A stretch of 21,539 nucleotides of DNA from Alphaproteobacteria bacterium UBA6187 (lineage in GTDB: Bacteria; Pseudomonadota; Alphaproteobacteria; Rickettsiales; UBA6187), in assembly GCA_002422795.1 (NCBI GenBank), contig DITJ01000003.1, positions 1 through 21,539 on the forward strand. The letters run 5' to 3'. The position numbers were made by a program, and so were the translations under genes. This document shows positions 7,977 to 13,818 of this stretch, piece by piece. The notes beneath the pieces are model-generated. The model ran no database searches. It was not told where the DNA came from and saw nothing but the letters and a program-made list of their open reading frames with translations. Position 1 is the stretch's first letter. Every line of letters starts with the position of its first letter.

Positions 7977-8507
7977 ATGGATATGAAAAAAATCCCAATT
8001 GGCAAAAACCCTCCGCATGATATAAATGTTATTATTGAAATCGCGCAAGGACTCAATCCTGTAAAATATGAGATGGATAAGGAATCAGGCGCTTTGTTCG
8101 TTGACCGCTTCCTTACAACATCAATGGTATACCCTACAAATTATGGTTTTATCCCCCACACATTATCTGGTGATGGCGATCCTTGTGATGTAAATGTTAT
8201 ATGCCAGTTCCCGCTTGTGCCTGGAAGTGTGGTGCGTGTGCGTCCGATTGGTGCTCTTATAATGGAAGATGAGTCAGGTCTGGATGAAAAAATCCTTGCC
8301 GTGCCAGTTGAAAAGCTTAACCCTTTCTATGCCGATATAAAATCCTATAAGGATTTGCCGGAAATCCTGCTTGAGCAAATCTCCCATTTTTACCAGCATT
8401 ACAAAGACCTTGAAAAAGGCAAATGGGTAAAAATAGTTAAATGGGTTGGGCCAGAAGAAACTGGAGCTATTATACTTGAAGCTATAAAAAATGCGGAAGG
8501 CAAATAA
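7977..8507 (+). CDS. ppa: Inorganic pyrophosphatase (family I)
   Basis: Hydrolyses pyrophosphate to two phosphates in the cytoplasm, pulling biosynthetic reactions forward. 176 aa, normal for the soluble hexameric bacterial enzyme. It contains the family I signature DGDPCDV inside the block NYGFIPHTLSGDGDPCDVNV, plus the conserved RPIGALIMEDE and DEKILAVP segments and the HFYQHYKDLEKGKWVKI stretch. The start is set by an AAGGA site 8 bp before the ATG at 7977; a second in-frame ATG two codons later is less well spaced. The initiation region (GGAATAATATTATGGA) is identical to that of the XRE gene at 13379. It appears monocistronic, with a hairpin after the stop. Confidence 0.97.
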   Translation: MDMKKIPIGKNPPHDINVIIEIAQGLNPVKYEMDKESGALFVDRFLTTSMVYPTNYGFIPHTLSGDGDPCDVNVICQFPLVPGSVVRVRPIGALIMEDESGLDEKILAVPVEKLNPFYADIKSYKDLPEILLEQISHFYQHYKDLEKGKWVKIVKWVGPEETGAIILEAIKNAEGK

Positions 8508-8537
8508 TTAATTGAATAATTAAAAAGTTGCAATATG

Positions 8538-8569
8538 GGATGTTTACCCGCGAAAGCGGTTAAACATCC
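8538..8569 (+). terminator. Hairpin downstream of ppa
   Basis: A 14-bp stem (GGATGTTTACCCGC against GCGGTTAAACATCC, one mismatch) is closed by a GAAA tetraloop. It lies 30 bp after the ppa stop codon. The following sequence is only modestly T-rich (TATTTAGAATC), so it is a weaker intrinsic terminator than the one after the bactofilin gene. It could also stabilise the mRNA 3' end. Confidence 0.6.
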
Positions 8570-8627
8570 TATTTAGAATCATTCTGTTTCAAACTGCCGA
8601 TTAGAATCGGAATGAGGATATACCATC

Positions 8628-9776
8628 ATGAAACCCAACCTTGCCATATATATCCACTGGCCATTTTGTAAATCAAAATGCCCATATTGTGATTTTAACT
8701 CGCATGTAACGAATAGCGTAAACCACGAACAGTGGCGGAAATCTTACCTTAAAGAAATCAGTTATTTTGAAGATGATATAAAACAGCATAATATCAGCAG
8801 CATTTTCTTCGGCGGCGGCACGCCCACATTGATGGAGCCTGAAACCGCGGAAAGTATAATCTCTCACCTGCAAACCATTACCAATTTCAATAATGATATT
8901 GAAATAACATTAGAAGGCAACCCTACTTCCGTGGAGGCGGATAAGCTGGAAAACTTTAAACTGGCTGGGGTGAACAGGGTATCGCTCGGGGTGCAATCGC
9001 TTAATGCAAGTGATCTTAAATTTTTAGGGCGTGAGCATAGTTCCCTTGAGGCCATAAAAGCAGTTGAAACTGCGCAGCGCATTTTTGATAATTATTCATT
9101 CGACCTTATATATGCCCGCCCAGAGCAGACCTTAAAAGACTGGGAAACGGAGTTAACCCAGGCGCTGAAAATCGCTGGCAACCATCTTTCCCTCTACCAG
9201 CTAACTATAGAAAAAGGCACAAGGTTTTTTTCTGATTACAGCAAAGGCGCATTTAAAATTCCTGATGAAGATTTAGCGGCTGATTTTTACCTTCTCACCC
9301 GCGAGATTATGGAAGCGCACGGAATGCCTGCCTATGAAGTTTCCAACCATGCTAAACCAGGTTTTGAATCGCGCCATAATATGAGCTACTGGCATTATGA
9401 TGATTACTTAGGTATTGGTCCTGGCGCGCATGGTCGCATTACTAAAAATGGTAATAAACACGCCATGATGATGTCGCATAAGCCGGAAATATGGCTAGAT
9501 AATGTGGCTAAAAATAATCACTCTATCCAGACTGATATGCTGCTTGATATGGATAATGTTAAAGATGAGTTGGTAATGATGGGCCTAAGGGTGCGTGAAG
9601 GCATAAGCCGCAAACGGTTTGTTAATATAATTGGCTGTGATATAGAAGAGGCAATTCCATCAGCGAAAATTGATAAGTTACGCACAAACCATCTTATTGA
9701 GCTTGATGAAGTTGGTTTGCGCTGCACAGATAAGGGAATGCTGCTAGTTAATTTTATTGCGGCAGAGTTATTATAA
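8628..9776 (+). CDS. hemW: Radical SAM protein HemW (putative heme chaperone, formerly HemN-like)
   Basis: 382-aa radical SAM protein of the HemW family, thought to bind heme and pass it to target proteins rather than act as a coproporphyrinogen oxidase. The N-terminal [4Fe-4S] motif is C14-K-S-K-C18-P-Y-C21-DFNSH. FFGGGTPTLM follows (SAM binding), then LEGNPTS, GVNRVSLGVQSLN and LYQLTIEKGT. The region YEVSNHAKPGFESRHNMSYWHYDDYLGIGPGAHGR is diagnostic of HemW. A HemN_C-like helical tail (about 310-380) ends the protein. The length matches the family. It stands alone between the ppa hairpin and a palindromic repeat; RdgB and HemW genes are often adjacent in Proteobacteria, but here 4 kb separates them. 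Confidence 0.95.
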   Translation: MKPNLAIYIHWPFCKSKCPYCDFNSHVTNSVNHEQWRKSYLKEISYFEDDIKQHNISSIFFGGGTPTLMEPETAESIISHLQTITNFNNDIEITLEGNPTSVEADKLENFKLAGVNRVSLGVQSLNASDLKFLGREHSSLEAIKAVETAQRIFDNYSFDLIYARPEQTLKDWETELTQALKIAGNHLSLYQLTIEKGTRFFSDYSKGAFKIPDEDLAADFYLLTREIMEAHGMPAYEVSNHAKPGFESRHNMSYWHYDDYLGIGPGAHGRITKNGNKHAMMMSHKPEIWLDNVAKNNHSIQTDMLLDMDNVKDELVMMGLRVREGISRKRFVNIIGCDIEEAIPSAKIDKLRTNHLIELDEVGLRCTDKGMLLVNFIAAELL

Positions 9777-9780
9777 ACGT

Positions 9781-9907
9781 TATAGCGTTTCCCATTTTCA
9801 TTTTTGCGTCGTTGTTCTTCAGATTCATAAAATTCACGTAGTAAGTTCTACGCTAAAATTTTATTCACCTCGAACGCCTAGCAGAAATGAAAAGCGGAAA
9901 CGCTATA
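9781..9907. repeat. Palindromic element after hemW (CCATTTTCATTT family)
   Basis: The whole 127-bp stretch folds back on itself. The outer arms (about 9781-9812 and 9873-9907) share TATAGCGTTTCC and TTTTCATTT; inner pairing runs through TAAAATT/AATTTTA to CGTAG-TAAGTT-CTACG at the centre. The left-arm sequence CCATTTTCATTTTTGCGTCGT recurs with two mismatches at 21496-21516 near the right edge. It has no coding capacity of its own. Sitting between hemW and ribH, its transcript would form a long hairpin that could separate the two units. Confidence 0.8.
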
Positions 9908-9984
9908 TAATGAGCAACAAAACTATAGTATTTTGTACATAAATCATTATATTCTCGCCCATATTGAAATAAAATGAGGAATAC

Positions 9985-10410
9985 GTGAAAAGGATATTAA
10001 TAATCACTGCCGGTTTTTATAAAGATTATGAGCAAATGTTGCTACAGGGCGCAAAAGCCGAGCTGGAAAAAGCAAGTGCCACCCATGAAATTCTGGAAGT
10101 TCCAGGATGCTTTGAAATTCCTGCTGCATTATCAATGGCAATAGCAAGCGGTAAATATGATGGGTTTATTGCACTTGGCTGCGTGATACGCGGTGAAACT
10201 ACGCATTACGATTATGTATGTATGGAAAGCGCTCGTGGTATTAATGAGCTTGCTATAAGGCATAATGCAGCAGTTGGTTTTGGTCTCATCACCTCTGAAA
10301 ATGATGCGCAGGCATTGGTACGCGCGGATATAAAACAAAAAAATGTAGGCGGAAGGGCTGCAATTGCTTGTCTTGCCATGCTTGATATTAAAAATAAAAT
10401 GGGTGCATAA
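9985..10410 (+). CDS. ribH: 6,7-dimethyl-8-ribityllumazine synthase
   Basis: Penultimate enzyme of riboflavin synthesis: condenses 5-amino-6-ribitylaminouracil with 3,4-dihydroxybutanone 4-phosphate. 141 aa, a compact but normal length. Conserved blocks are ITAGFYKDYEQMLLQGA, EVPGCFEIPAAL, DGFIALGCVIRGETTHYDYVC (with the catalytic-site His) and GFGLITSENDAQALVRAD. The start is a GTG with GAGG five bases upstream. Following nusB begins at or over its stop codon, giving the conserved ribH-nusB(-thiL) unit. No other rib gene is visible in the window. Confidence 0.96.
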   Translation: MKRILIITAGFYKDYEQMLLQGAKAELEKASATHEILEVPGCFEIPAALSMAIASGKYDGFIALGCVIRGETTHYDYVCMESARGINELAIRHNAAVGFGLITSENDAQALVRADIKQKNVGGRAAIACLAMLDIKNKMGA

Positions 10411-10915
10411 CTTGCCAGATAAACAAAAAGAAAAACCAGAAGGAATACTCCGCCGCAGCGAAGCAAGAATGGCTGCTGTAAAGGCTATTTACGCAGTAGA
10501 GATAGCATGGGAATCTGGTGAAAAAGCCGATCCGTGGGCGGTAACATTGGGTATTATCAGCTCTTACGATGAAAGTCATGAAGACCACCATTTCAATGTA
10601 AGGCCGGATGAAAAATACCTTGCAAAAATCATTAAGGGTGTGTTTGAAAACCTGGATTCTATTGATTTAGTAATAGAGCGGAATTTAAGCGAAAGCTGGA
10701 GCAAGGAGCGTATCGGTCATGTGATGCTGGCACTTCTTCGCGCTTCTGTTTATGAAATAAGCAGCTTCCAGAAAATTCCGTTCAAGATTATTATTAATGA
10801 ATATATAAATATAGCGCGTGGCTTTTTTAATGAAAAAGAAGTTGGCTTTGTAAATGGTATATTGGATAAAATTGCACGGGAAGTTAGGGACGAGGGTGGC
10901 AATACTGGAATTTAA
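10403..10915 (+). CDS. nusB: Transcription antitermination factor NusB
   Basis: Small all-helical RNA-binding protein that, with NusE (S10), binds boxA and supports rRNA antitermination. About 170 aa. Family features: RRSEARMAAVKAIYAVEIAWESG at the N-terminus, FENLDSIDLVIERNLSESWSKERIGHVMLALLRASVYEI in the middle, and the diagnostic KIIINEYINIARGFFNEKEVGFVNGILDKIAREVR. The start is uncertain. No ATG lies before the conserved RRSEAR block. Candidates are GTG at 10403 (overlapping ribH by 8 nt, used here) and TTG at 10412 (1 nt after the ribH stop). The overlap suggests translational coupling to ribH. Confidence 0.92.
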   Translation: MHNLPDKQKEKPEGILRRSEARMAAVKAIYAVEIAWESGEKADPWAVTLGIISSYDESHEDHHFNVRPDEKYLAKIIKGVFENLDSIDLVIERNLSESWSKERIGHVMLALLRASVYEISSFQKIPFKIIINEYINIARGFFNEKEVGFVNGILDKIAREVRDEGGNTGI

Positions 10916-10936
10916 GAATAGCGAATCGTTAGATGT

Positions 10937-11118
10937 TGTCATTCCAGAATTTAGAAAACATTGGATTTGCATCTTCGCAAATCCTAGGTTTTATTAATAT
11001 CTGGAATCCAGTTTCTTATAAAGAAAGTGCTGGATTCCAGATATCAAGTTCGGCTAGCTCATGAAAACGGCTAAAGAAGCCTGTTTCATACGCAGCCTCA
11101 CTAGATTCTGGAATGACA
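10937..11118. repeat. Composite palindromic element between nusB and thiL (GTCATTCCAG family)
   Basis: The outer arms TGTCATTCCAGAAT(T/C)TAG (10937-10954 and 11101-11118) match at 17 of 18 positions in inverted orientation. Inside lie an 8-bp hairpin (GGATTTGC/GCAAATCC, 10963-10984) and a perfect 15-bp hairpin (10997-11011 with 11030-11044, ATATCTGGAATCCAG) extended by TTTCTT/AAGAAA. The left end recurs at 7072-7095. This resembles the dispersed GTCATTCC...GGAATCCAG palindromes known from Rickettsia and other bacteria (from general knowledge, not searched). It interrupts an otherwise tight nusB-thiL unit. Confidence 0.8.
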
Positions 11119-11173
11119 GTATTCATTGACTGAGTATAAGGAAGTTAATACTATAGCTGAAAAGTAAGTCGAA

Positions 11174-12139
11174 ATGGACGAATTCTCCTTCATAGAAAAA
11201 TACCTCGCCCCACTTACTTTTGGTAATCCAGAAGCACTTTCTTTAAAAGACGATGCTGCAATATTTTCCCCAAAATCAGGCTATGACATTGTAATCACTA
11301 AGGATGCCATAGCAGAAGGCACGCATTTTTTTAAAAATGATGATCCATATAAACTAGCAAAAAAACTCCTGCGGGTGAATTTATCAGATCTTGCTGCCAA
11401 AGGCGCTATCCCCTATTGCTGTTTCCTTGCACTTATTTTGCCGGAAAATACTCCGGAAGAATGGCTTGAGCAGTTTGCAGCAGGCTTGAAGGATGACTTA
11501 AGTGGATTTAGCTGCTTCCTTGCTGGCGGGGATACCACAGCCCATAATGGCGGAGTGGTGCTTACACTTACTGCACTTGGCCATGTTACGGCTGGCAAAG
11601 CTTTGCTGCGCTCAGGCGCAAGGGCAGGGGATGGGGTGTTTGTTACAGGCACTATCGGGGATAGTTACCTGGGTTTGCAGTTAATTAAGAATCAAGAATT
11701 AAAAACTATAGAGGAATCCAGGGGTTCTGATTCTTACCTTATCTCTCGCTACCACGTTCCACAGCCGCGAATATCGGTTGGCACGAAGTTATCGGGTGTT
11801 GCCACTTCATGTACTGATATATCCGATGGCTTACTTGCTGATTTAGAAAATATTTGCAATTGCTCCCAGGTAGGCGCGGAAATTATGCTAGACAAAGTTC
11901 CGTTGTCAATAAGCTTAGCTGAAGCTGATGCTATAAAAGCTATAACCGGTGGTGATGATTATGAATTGCTATTTACTGCGCCAGAAAATATGGAGCGAAA
12001 TATTAATGATATATCAGAAAAAACCGGTATTAAAATTACCAAGATCGGCAAAATAACAGGCGATAATGCCGTAACCTTACTAAATAAAAATGGCGAAATA
12101 ATTCCTGTATTTAGATCAGGTTACAGGCATAAAATTTAG
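11174..12139 (+). CDS. thiL: Thiamine-monophosphate kinase
   Basis: Phosphorylates thiamine monophosphate to the active cofactor thiamine diphosphate. 321 aa, typical of the AIRS/PurM-like ThiL family. Visible motifs: LKDDAAIF near the N-terminus (metal/ATP site), ITKDAIAEGTHFF, LLRVNLSDLAAKGAIP, FLAGGDTTAHNGGVVLTLTALG, TDISDGLLADLENIC and GGDDYELLFTAPE. The start ATG at 11174 lies just before the conserved FIEKYLAPL. A segment around residues 170-188 is encoded by heptad-like repeats (see the separate repeat entry) and lies in a loop that varies in this family. It follows nusB in the usual order, but a 258-bp repeat-filled gap separates them. Convergent with the HIT gene with a 2-bp gap. Confidence 0.96.
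   Translation: MDEFSFIEKYLAPLTFGNPEALSLKDDAAIFSPKSGYDIVITKDAIAEGTHFFKNDDPYKLAKKLLRVNLSDLAAKGAIPYCCFLALILPENTPEEWLEQFAAGLKDDLSGFSCFLAGGDTTAHNGGVVLTLTALGHVTAGKALLRSGARAGDGVFVTGTIGDSYLGLQLIKNQELKTIEESRGSDSYLISRYHVPQPRISVGTKLSGVATSCTDISDGLLADLENICNCSQVGAEIMLDKVPLSISLAEADAIKAITGGDDYELLFTAPENMERNINDISEKTGIKITKIGKITGDNAVTLLNKNGEIIPVFRSGYRHKI
11683..11736. repeat. Candidate heptad-repeat palindrome inside thiL
   Basis: Four consecutive 7-bp units (AATTAAG, AATCAAG; then AATTAAA, AACTATA) run from 11683 to 11710. TAAGAATC at 11686-11693 has a perfect inverted partner GATTCTTA at 11729-11736, with further imperfect pairing inside. It falls in frame within thiL at about residues 170-188, in a variable loop. 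It is weaker and more decayed than the three heptad palindromes around birA and coaX, and base composition alone could explain part of it. Confidence 0.45.
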
Positions 12140-12141
12140 CT

Positions 12142-12513
12142 CTACCTATGCAGCCTGTCTTCAGTAAGCAGCCCGCCAAGGCTCCTGCCGCCTAATATAT
12201 GCACATGGAAATGGTGAACAGTTTGCGATGCATCCGCGCCGTGGTTCATCACCAAGCGGTAACCGGTTTTTTCTACCCCGAATGAGTGGGCTATTTTTCG
12301 CACCGTAGCAAAGAAATTGCCAACAGCCTCAGCACCTGCATTAAGTGTAAAATCATCAAAGGAAATATACTCGCCCTTTGGCAATACTAAAACATGCACT
12401 GGAGCTGCCGGATTTGCATCGTGGAATGCAAAAACTCCTTCATCCTCATACACTTGCTGGCATGGGATTTCCTTGCGGATTATTTTTGCAAATACGTTGT
12501 TTTGGTCGTACAT
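12142..12513 (-). CDS. HIT family (HINT-like) nucleotide hydrolase
   Basis: 123-aa histidine-triad protein of the HINT branch, probably a purine nucleoside phosphoramidase or AMP-lysine-type hydrolase in the cytoplasm. The catalytic triad is H-F-H-V-H in QTVHHFHVHILGGRSLGG. Other family features are the N-terminal FAKIIRKEIPCQQVYEDEGVFAFHDANPAAPVHVLVLPK and GYRLVMNHGADASQTVHH. Length is normal. It lies 24 bp downstream of hisE on the same strand, so the two are probably co-transcribed. Its GAGGAG ribosome-binding site, 6 bp before the ATG, overlaps a copy of the ACGTCATTGCGAG repeat core. The physiological substrate cannot be read from sequence. Confidence 0.94.
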   Translation of the reverse strand: MYDQNNVFAKIIRKEIPCQQVYEDEGVFAFHDANPAAPVHVLVLPKGEYISFDDFTLNAGAEAVGNFFATVRKIAHSFGVEKTGYRLVMNHGADASQTVHHFHVHILGGRSLGGLLTEDRLHR

Positions 12514-12519
12514 ATTTTT

Positions 12520-12535
12520 CTCCTCGCAATGACGT
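12520..12535 (-). promoter_or_regulatory. HIT gene ribosome-binding site overlapping a dispersed repeat core
   Basis: On the minus strand the 24-bp hisE-HIT gap contains ACGTCATTGCGAG (13 bp, 12523-12535), identical to the arm start of the coaX-rnj palindrome at 18925-18937. Its last bases continue as GAGGAG (12520-12525), the only plausible Shine-Dalgarno site, 6 bp before the HIT ATG. The start is therefore well supported, and the site looks as if it was donated by the repeat. Confidence 0.65.
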
Positions 12536-12537
12536 TT

Positions 12538-12861
12538 CTACCCTCTGCCCTTCTTCTCTTCAATCCCAGAAATGCCCTTCCTGCCTTTAAGTTCAGCCAT
12601 TACTTTTTCAGGGTCAATTCCCATATCAGCCCAAAGCACAAGCATATGGAACAATAAATCGGCGCTTTCTGATATTGTACCTTTTTTATTATCAATAACA
12701 GCTTCTATAACCGTTTCCACTGCTTCTTCACCTAGCTTCTGGGCGATTTTAGCGCGCCCTTTAGAAAAAAGCTTTGATGTATATGAAGATTCTATGTCGC
12801 CATCGGCCTGGCGTATTTTGATAGTTGCGAATATTTCATCTAATATCTGGAACTTGGACAT
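12538..12861 (-). CDS. hisE: Phosphoribosyl-ATP pyrophosphatase HisE
   Basis: Second step of histidine synthesis: hydrolyses PR-ATP to PR-AMP. 107-aa single-domain HisE of the MazG-like all-alpha fold. Motifs are SYTSKLFSKGRAKIAQKLGEEAVE (with the metal-binding EE..E), then VIDNKKGTISESADLLFHMLVLWADMGI and a short charged tail. It is not fused to HisI. No other his gene is present; in many Alphaproteobacteria hisE follows hisF, so this is a detached copy, here paired with a HIT gene. The start ATG at 12861 is followed by a normal N-terminus (MSKFQILDEIFATIKIRQ). Confidence 0.94.
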   Translation of the reverse strand: MSKFQILDEIFATIKIRQADGDIESSYTSKLFSKGRAKIAQKLGEEAVETVIEAVIDNKKGTISESADLLFHMLVLWADMGIDPEKVMAELKGRKGISGIEEKKGRG

Positions 12862-12951
12862 TTTAATTTTGCCTGTTGGATTTGCTATCTTATTTAATAG
12901 GAAAACTTATCTAAGATGTAAATAGGGAATAGTAAACTATATGGAGCCATC

Positions 12952-13203
12952 CTATGTTTTAGGCTTCTTAAAACGCACCCCTGCGCCACCACCATTTTCC
13001 GGTATAAATTCAACACCACCTTCTTCCAGTGCTTTTTTTACGGCATTTACATTCTTGTTTAATGCACTCTCTAAACCAGCTTCATTTTCCATTCGTTGAA
13101 TGGTGGTTAGTCCTAATCCAACTTTTTCAGCCAATTCCCTGGCTGACCATTTTAATAAGGCGCGTGCCGCCCTAATCTGTTCAGGAGTCATTTTTTCACT
13201 CAT
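12952..13203 (-). CDS. Small XRE-family DNA-binding regulator
   Basis: 83-aa protein with a Cro/C1-type helix-turn-helix (about residues 6-60): TPEQIRAARALLKWSARELAEKVGLGLTTIQRMENE. It ends with the tail GVEFIPENGGGAGVRFKKPKT, a pattern common in small alphaproteobacterial XRE regulators. It has no effector domain, so it is probably a simple repressor or antitoxin-like regulator. It is divergent from a second XRE gene at 13379, and the 175 bp between them hold two strong inverted repeats. I see no toxin-like partner next to it. The target is unknown. Confidence 0.9.
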   Translation of the reverse strand: MSEKMTPEQIRAARALLKWSARELAEKVGLGLTTIQRMENEAGLESALNKNVNAVKKALEEGGVEFIPENGGGAGVRFKKPKT

Positions 13204-13234
13204 TGTATTCTATTTACAAACCACATCACACCAT

Positions 13235-13257
13235 GAATACATCAAATTGATGCATTC
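13235..13257. promoter_or_regulatory. Inverted repeat, probable operator 1 (divergent XRE genes)
   Basis: GAATACATCAA at 13235-13245 and TTGATGCATTC at 13247-13257 form 11-bp arms around a single central A, with one mismatched position. It lies just upstream of the -35 box of the plus-strand XRE promoter and 32 bp upstream of the minus-strand XRE start codon, where a dimeric HTH protein could control both genes. Confidence 0.65.
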
Positions 13258-13261
13258 GCTA

Positions 13262-13290
13262 TTGACAAGAATTCTGCAATAAGATATAAA
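13262..13290 (+). promoter_or_regulatory. Sigma-70 promoter of the XRE gene at 13379
   Basis: A perfect -35 TTGACA (13262-13267), a 17-bp spacer, and -10 TATAAA (13285-13290). This is the best consensus promoter I found in the window. Transcription would start near 13297, leaving an untranslated leader of about 80 nt that contains a small hairpin (AAGCGA/TCGCTT, 13321-13338). Confidence 0.75.
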
Positions 13291-13297
13291 TTATATC
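13283..13297. promoter_or_regulatory. Inverted repeat overlapping the -10 box, probable operator 2
   Basis: GATATAA and TTATATC flank a central A, a perfect 15-bp palindrome covering the -10 hexamer and the predicted start site. A bound repressor would block the promoter. Its centre is 44 bp from that of operator 1, about four helical turns. Confidence 0.6.
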
Positions 13298-13378
13298 ATA
13301 TTAGCAGTAATTTCAACTACAAGCGATGTATTTCGCTTAATAATATGTTATGCAATAAATTTATGGGGGAATAATATT

Positions 13379-13735
13379 ATGGAAGCTATTCAGGAAAACC
13401 GTAATATTGGAGAAAATATAAGGCTATACCGTATCAAATCTGGCTTAACAATTAAAGAACTAAGCAAGCGGATACTAAGCCAATACGGAATAGAAATTAA
13501 ATCCGCCCAACTACGCAATTATGAAAAAGCTGCGGAAAAAATTACAGCAGAAAAATTAAAAATTATAGCTGATACATTGGGAGTTAATATAAGTAAATTT
13601 TTTGAACAAGCTACACCATCAATATTACTTGATAGTAGCAGCAAAAGAAATCTGCTTGAAGCTTTTTCCATGATACGGCATAATTCCTCCCGCGATAGTT
13701 TATTGCATTTAGCACGCAGGCTTGCTACCGAATAA
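13379..13735 (+). CDS. XRE-family transcriptional regulator
   Basis: 118-aa protein with an N-terminal HTH (about residues 10-70): NIGENIRLYRIKSGLTIKELSKRI ... IKSAQLRNYEKAAEKITAEKLKIIADTLGVNISKFFE. The HTH has a few extra residues (LSQYGIEIKS) before the recognition helix. The C-terminal 35 residues (LLEAFSMIRHNSSRDSLLHLARRLATE) form a short helical tail seen in some alphaproteobacterial XRE proteins. It is driven by a near-consensus promoter with an overlapping operator, so it probably autoregulates or is repressed by its divergent neighbour. GGGGGA sits 8 bp before the ATG, giving strong initiation. It lies 83 bp upstream of guaB, which seems to have its own promoter. The target is unknown. 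Confidence 0.9.
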   Translation: MEAIQENRNIGENIRLYRIKSGLTIKELSKRILSQYGIEIKSAQLRNYEKAAEKITAEKLKIIADTLGVNISKFFEQATPSILLDSSSKRNLLEAFSMIRHNSSRDSLLHLARRLATE

Positions 13736-13754
13736 TATTTTAACCATTTTTCCC

Positions 13755-13782
13755 TTGCCAATTACCATAATATATATATAGT
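13755..13782 (+). promoter_or_regulatory. Probable guaB promoter
   Basis: TTGCCA (13755-13760), a 16-bp spacer and TATAGT (13777-13782), about 36 bp upstream of the guaB ATG. It would give a leader near 30 nt. It lies in AT-rich DNA, so it is moderately supported. Confidence 0.5.
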
Positions 13783-13818
13783 CTGCCCGCAAATTTAAAA
13801 CACTTTTGGTTTGCACAT

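Noticed and set aside
9757..9942. Open frame of 61 codons across the hemW-ribH gap
   Set aside because: It runs through the palindromic repeat and has a low-complexity product; not a gene.
13204..13738. Toxin-antitoxin module
   Set aside because: Both genes encode HTH proteins; no toxin-like partner is next to either.
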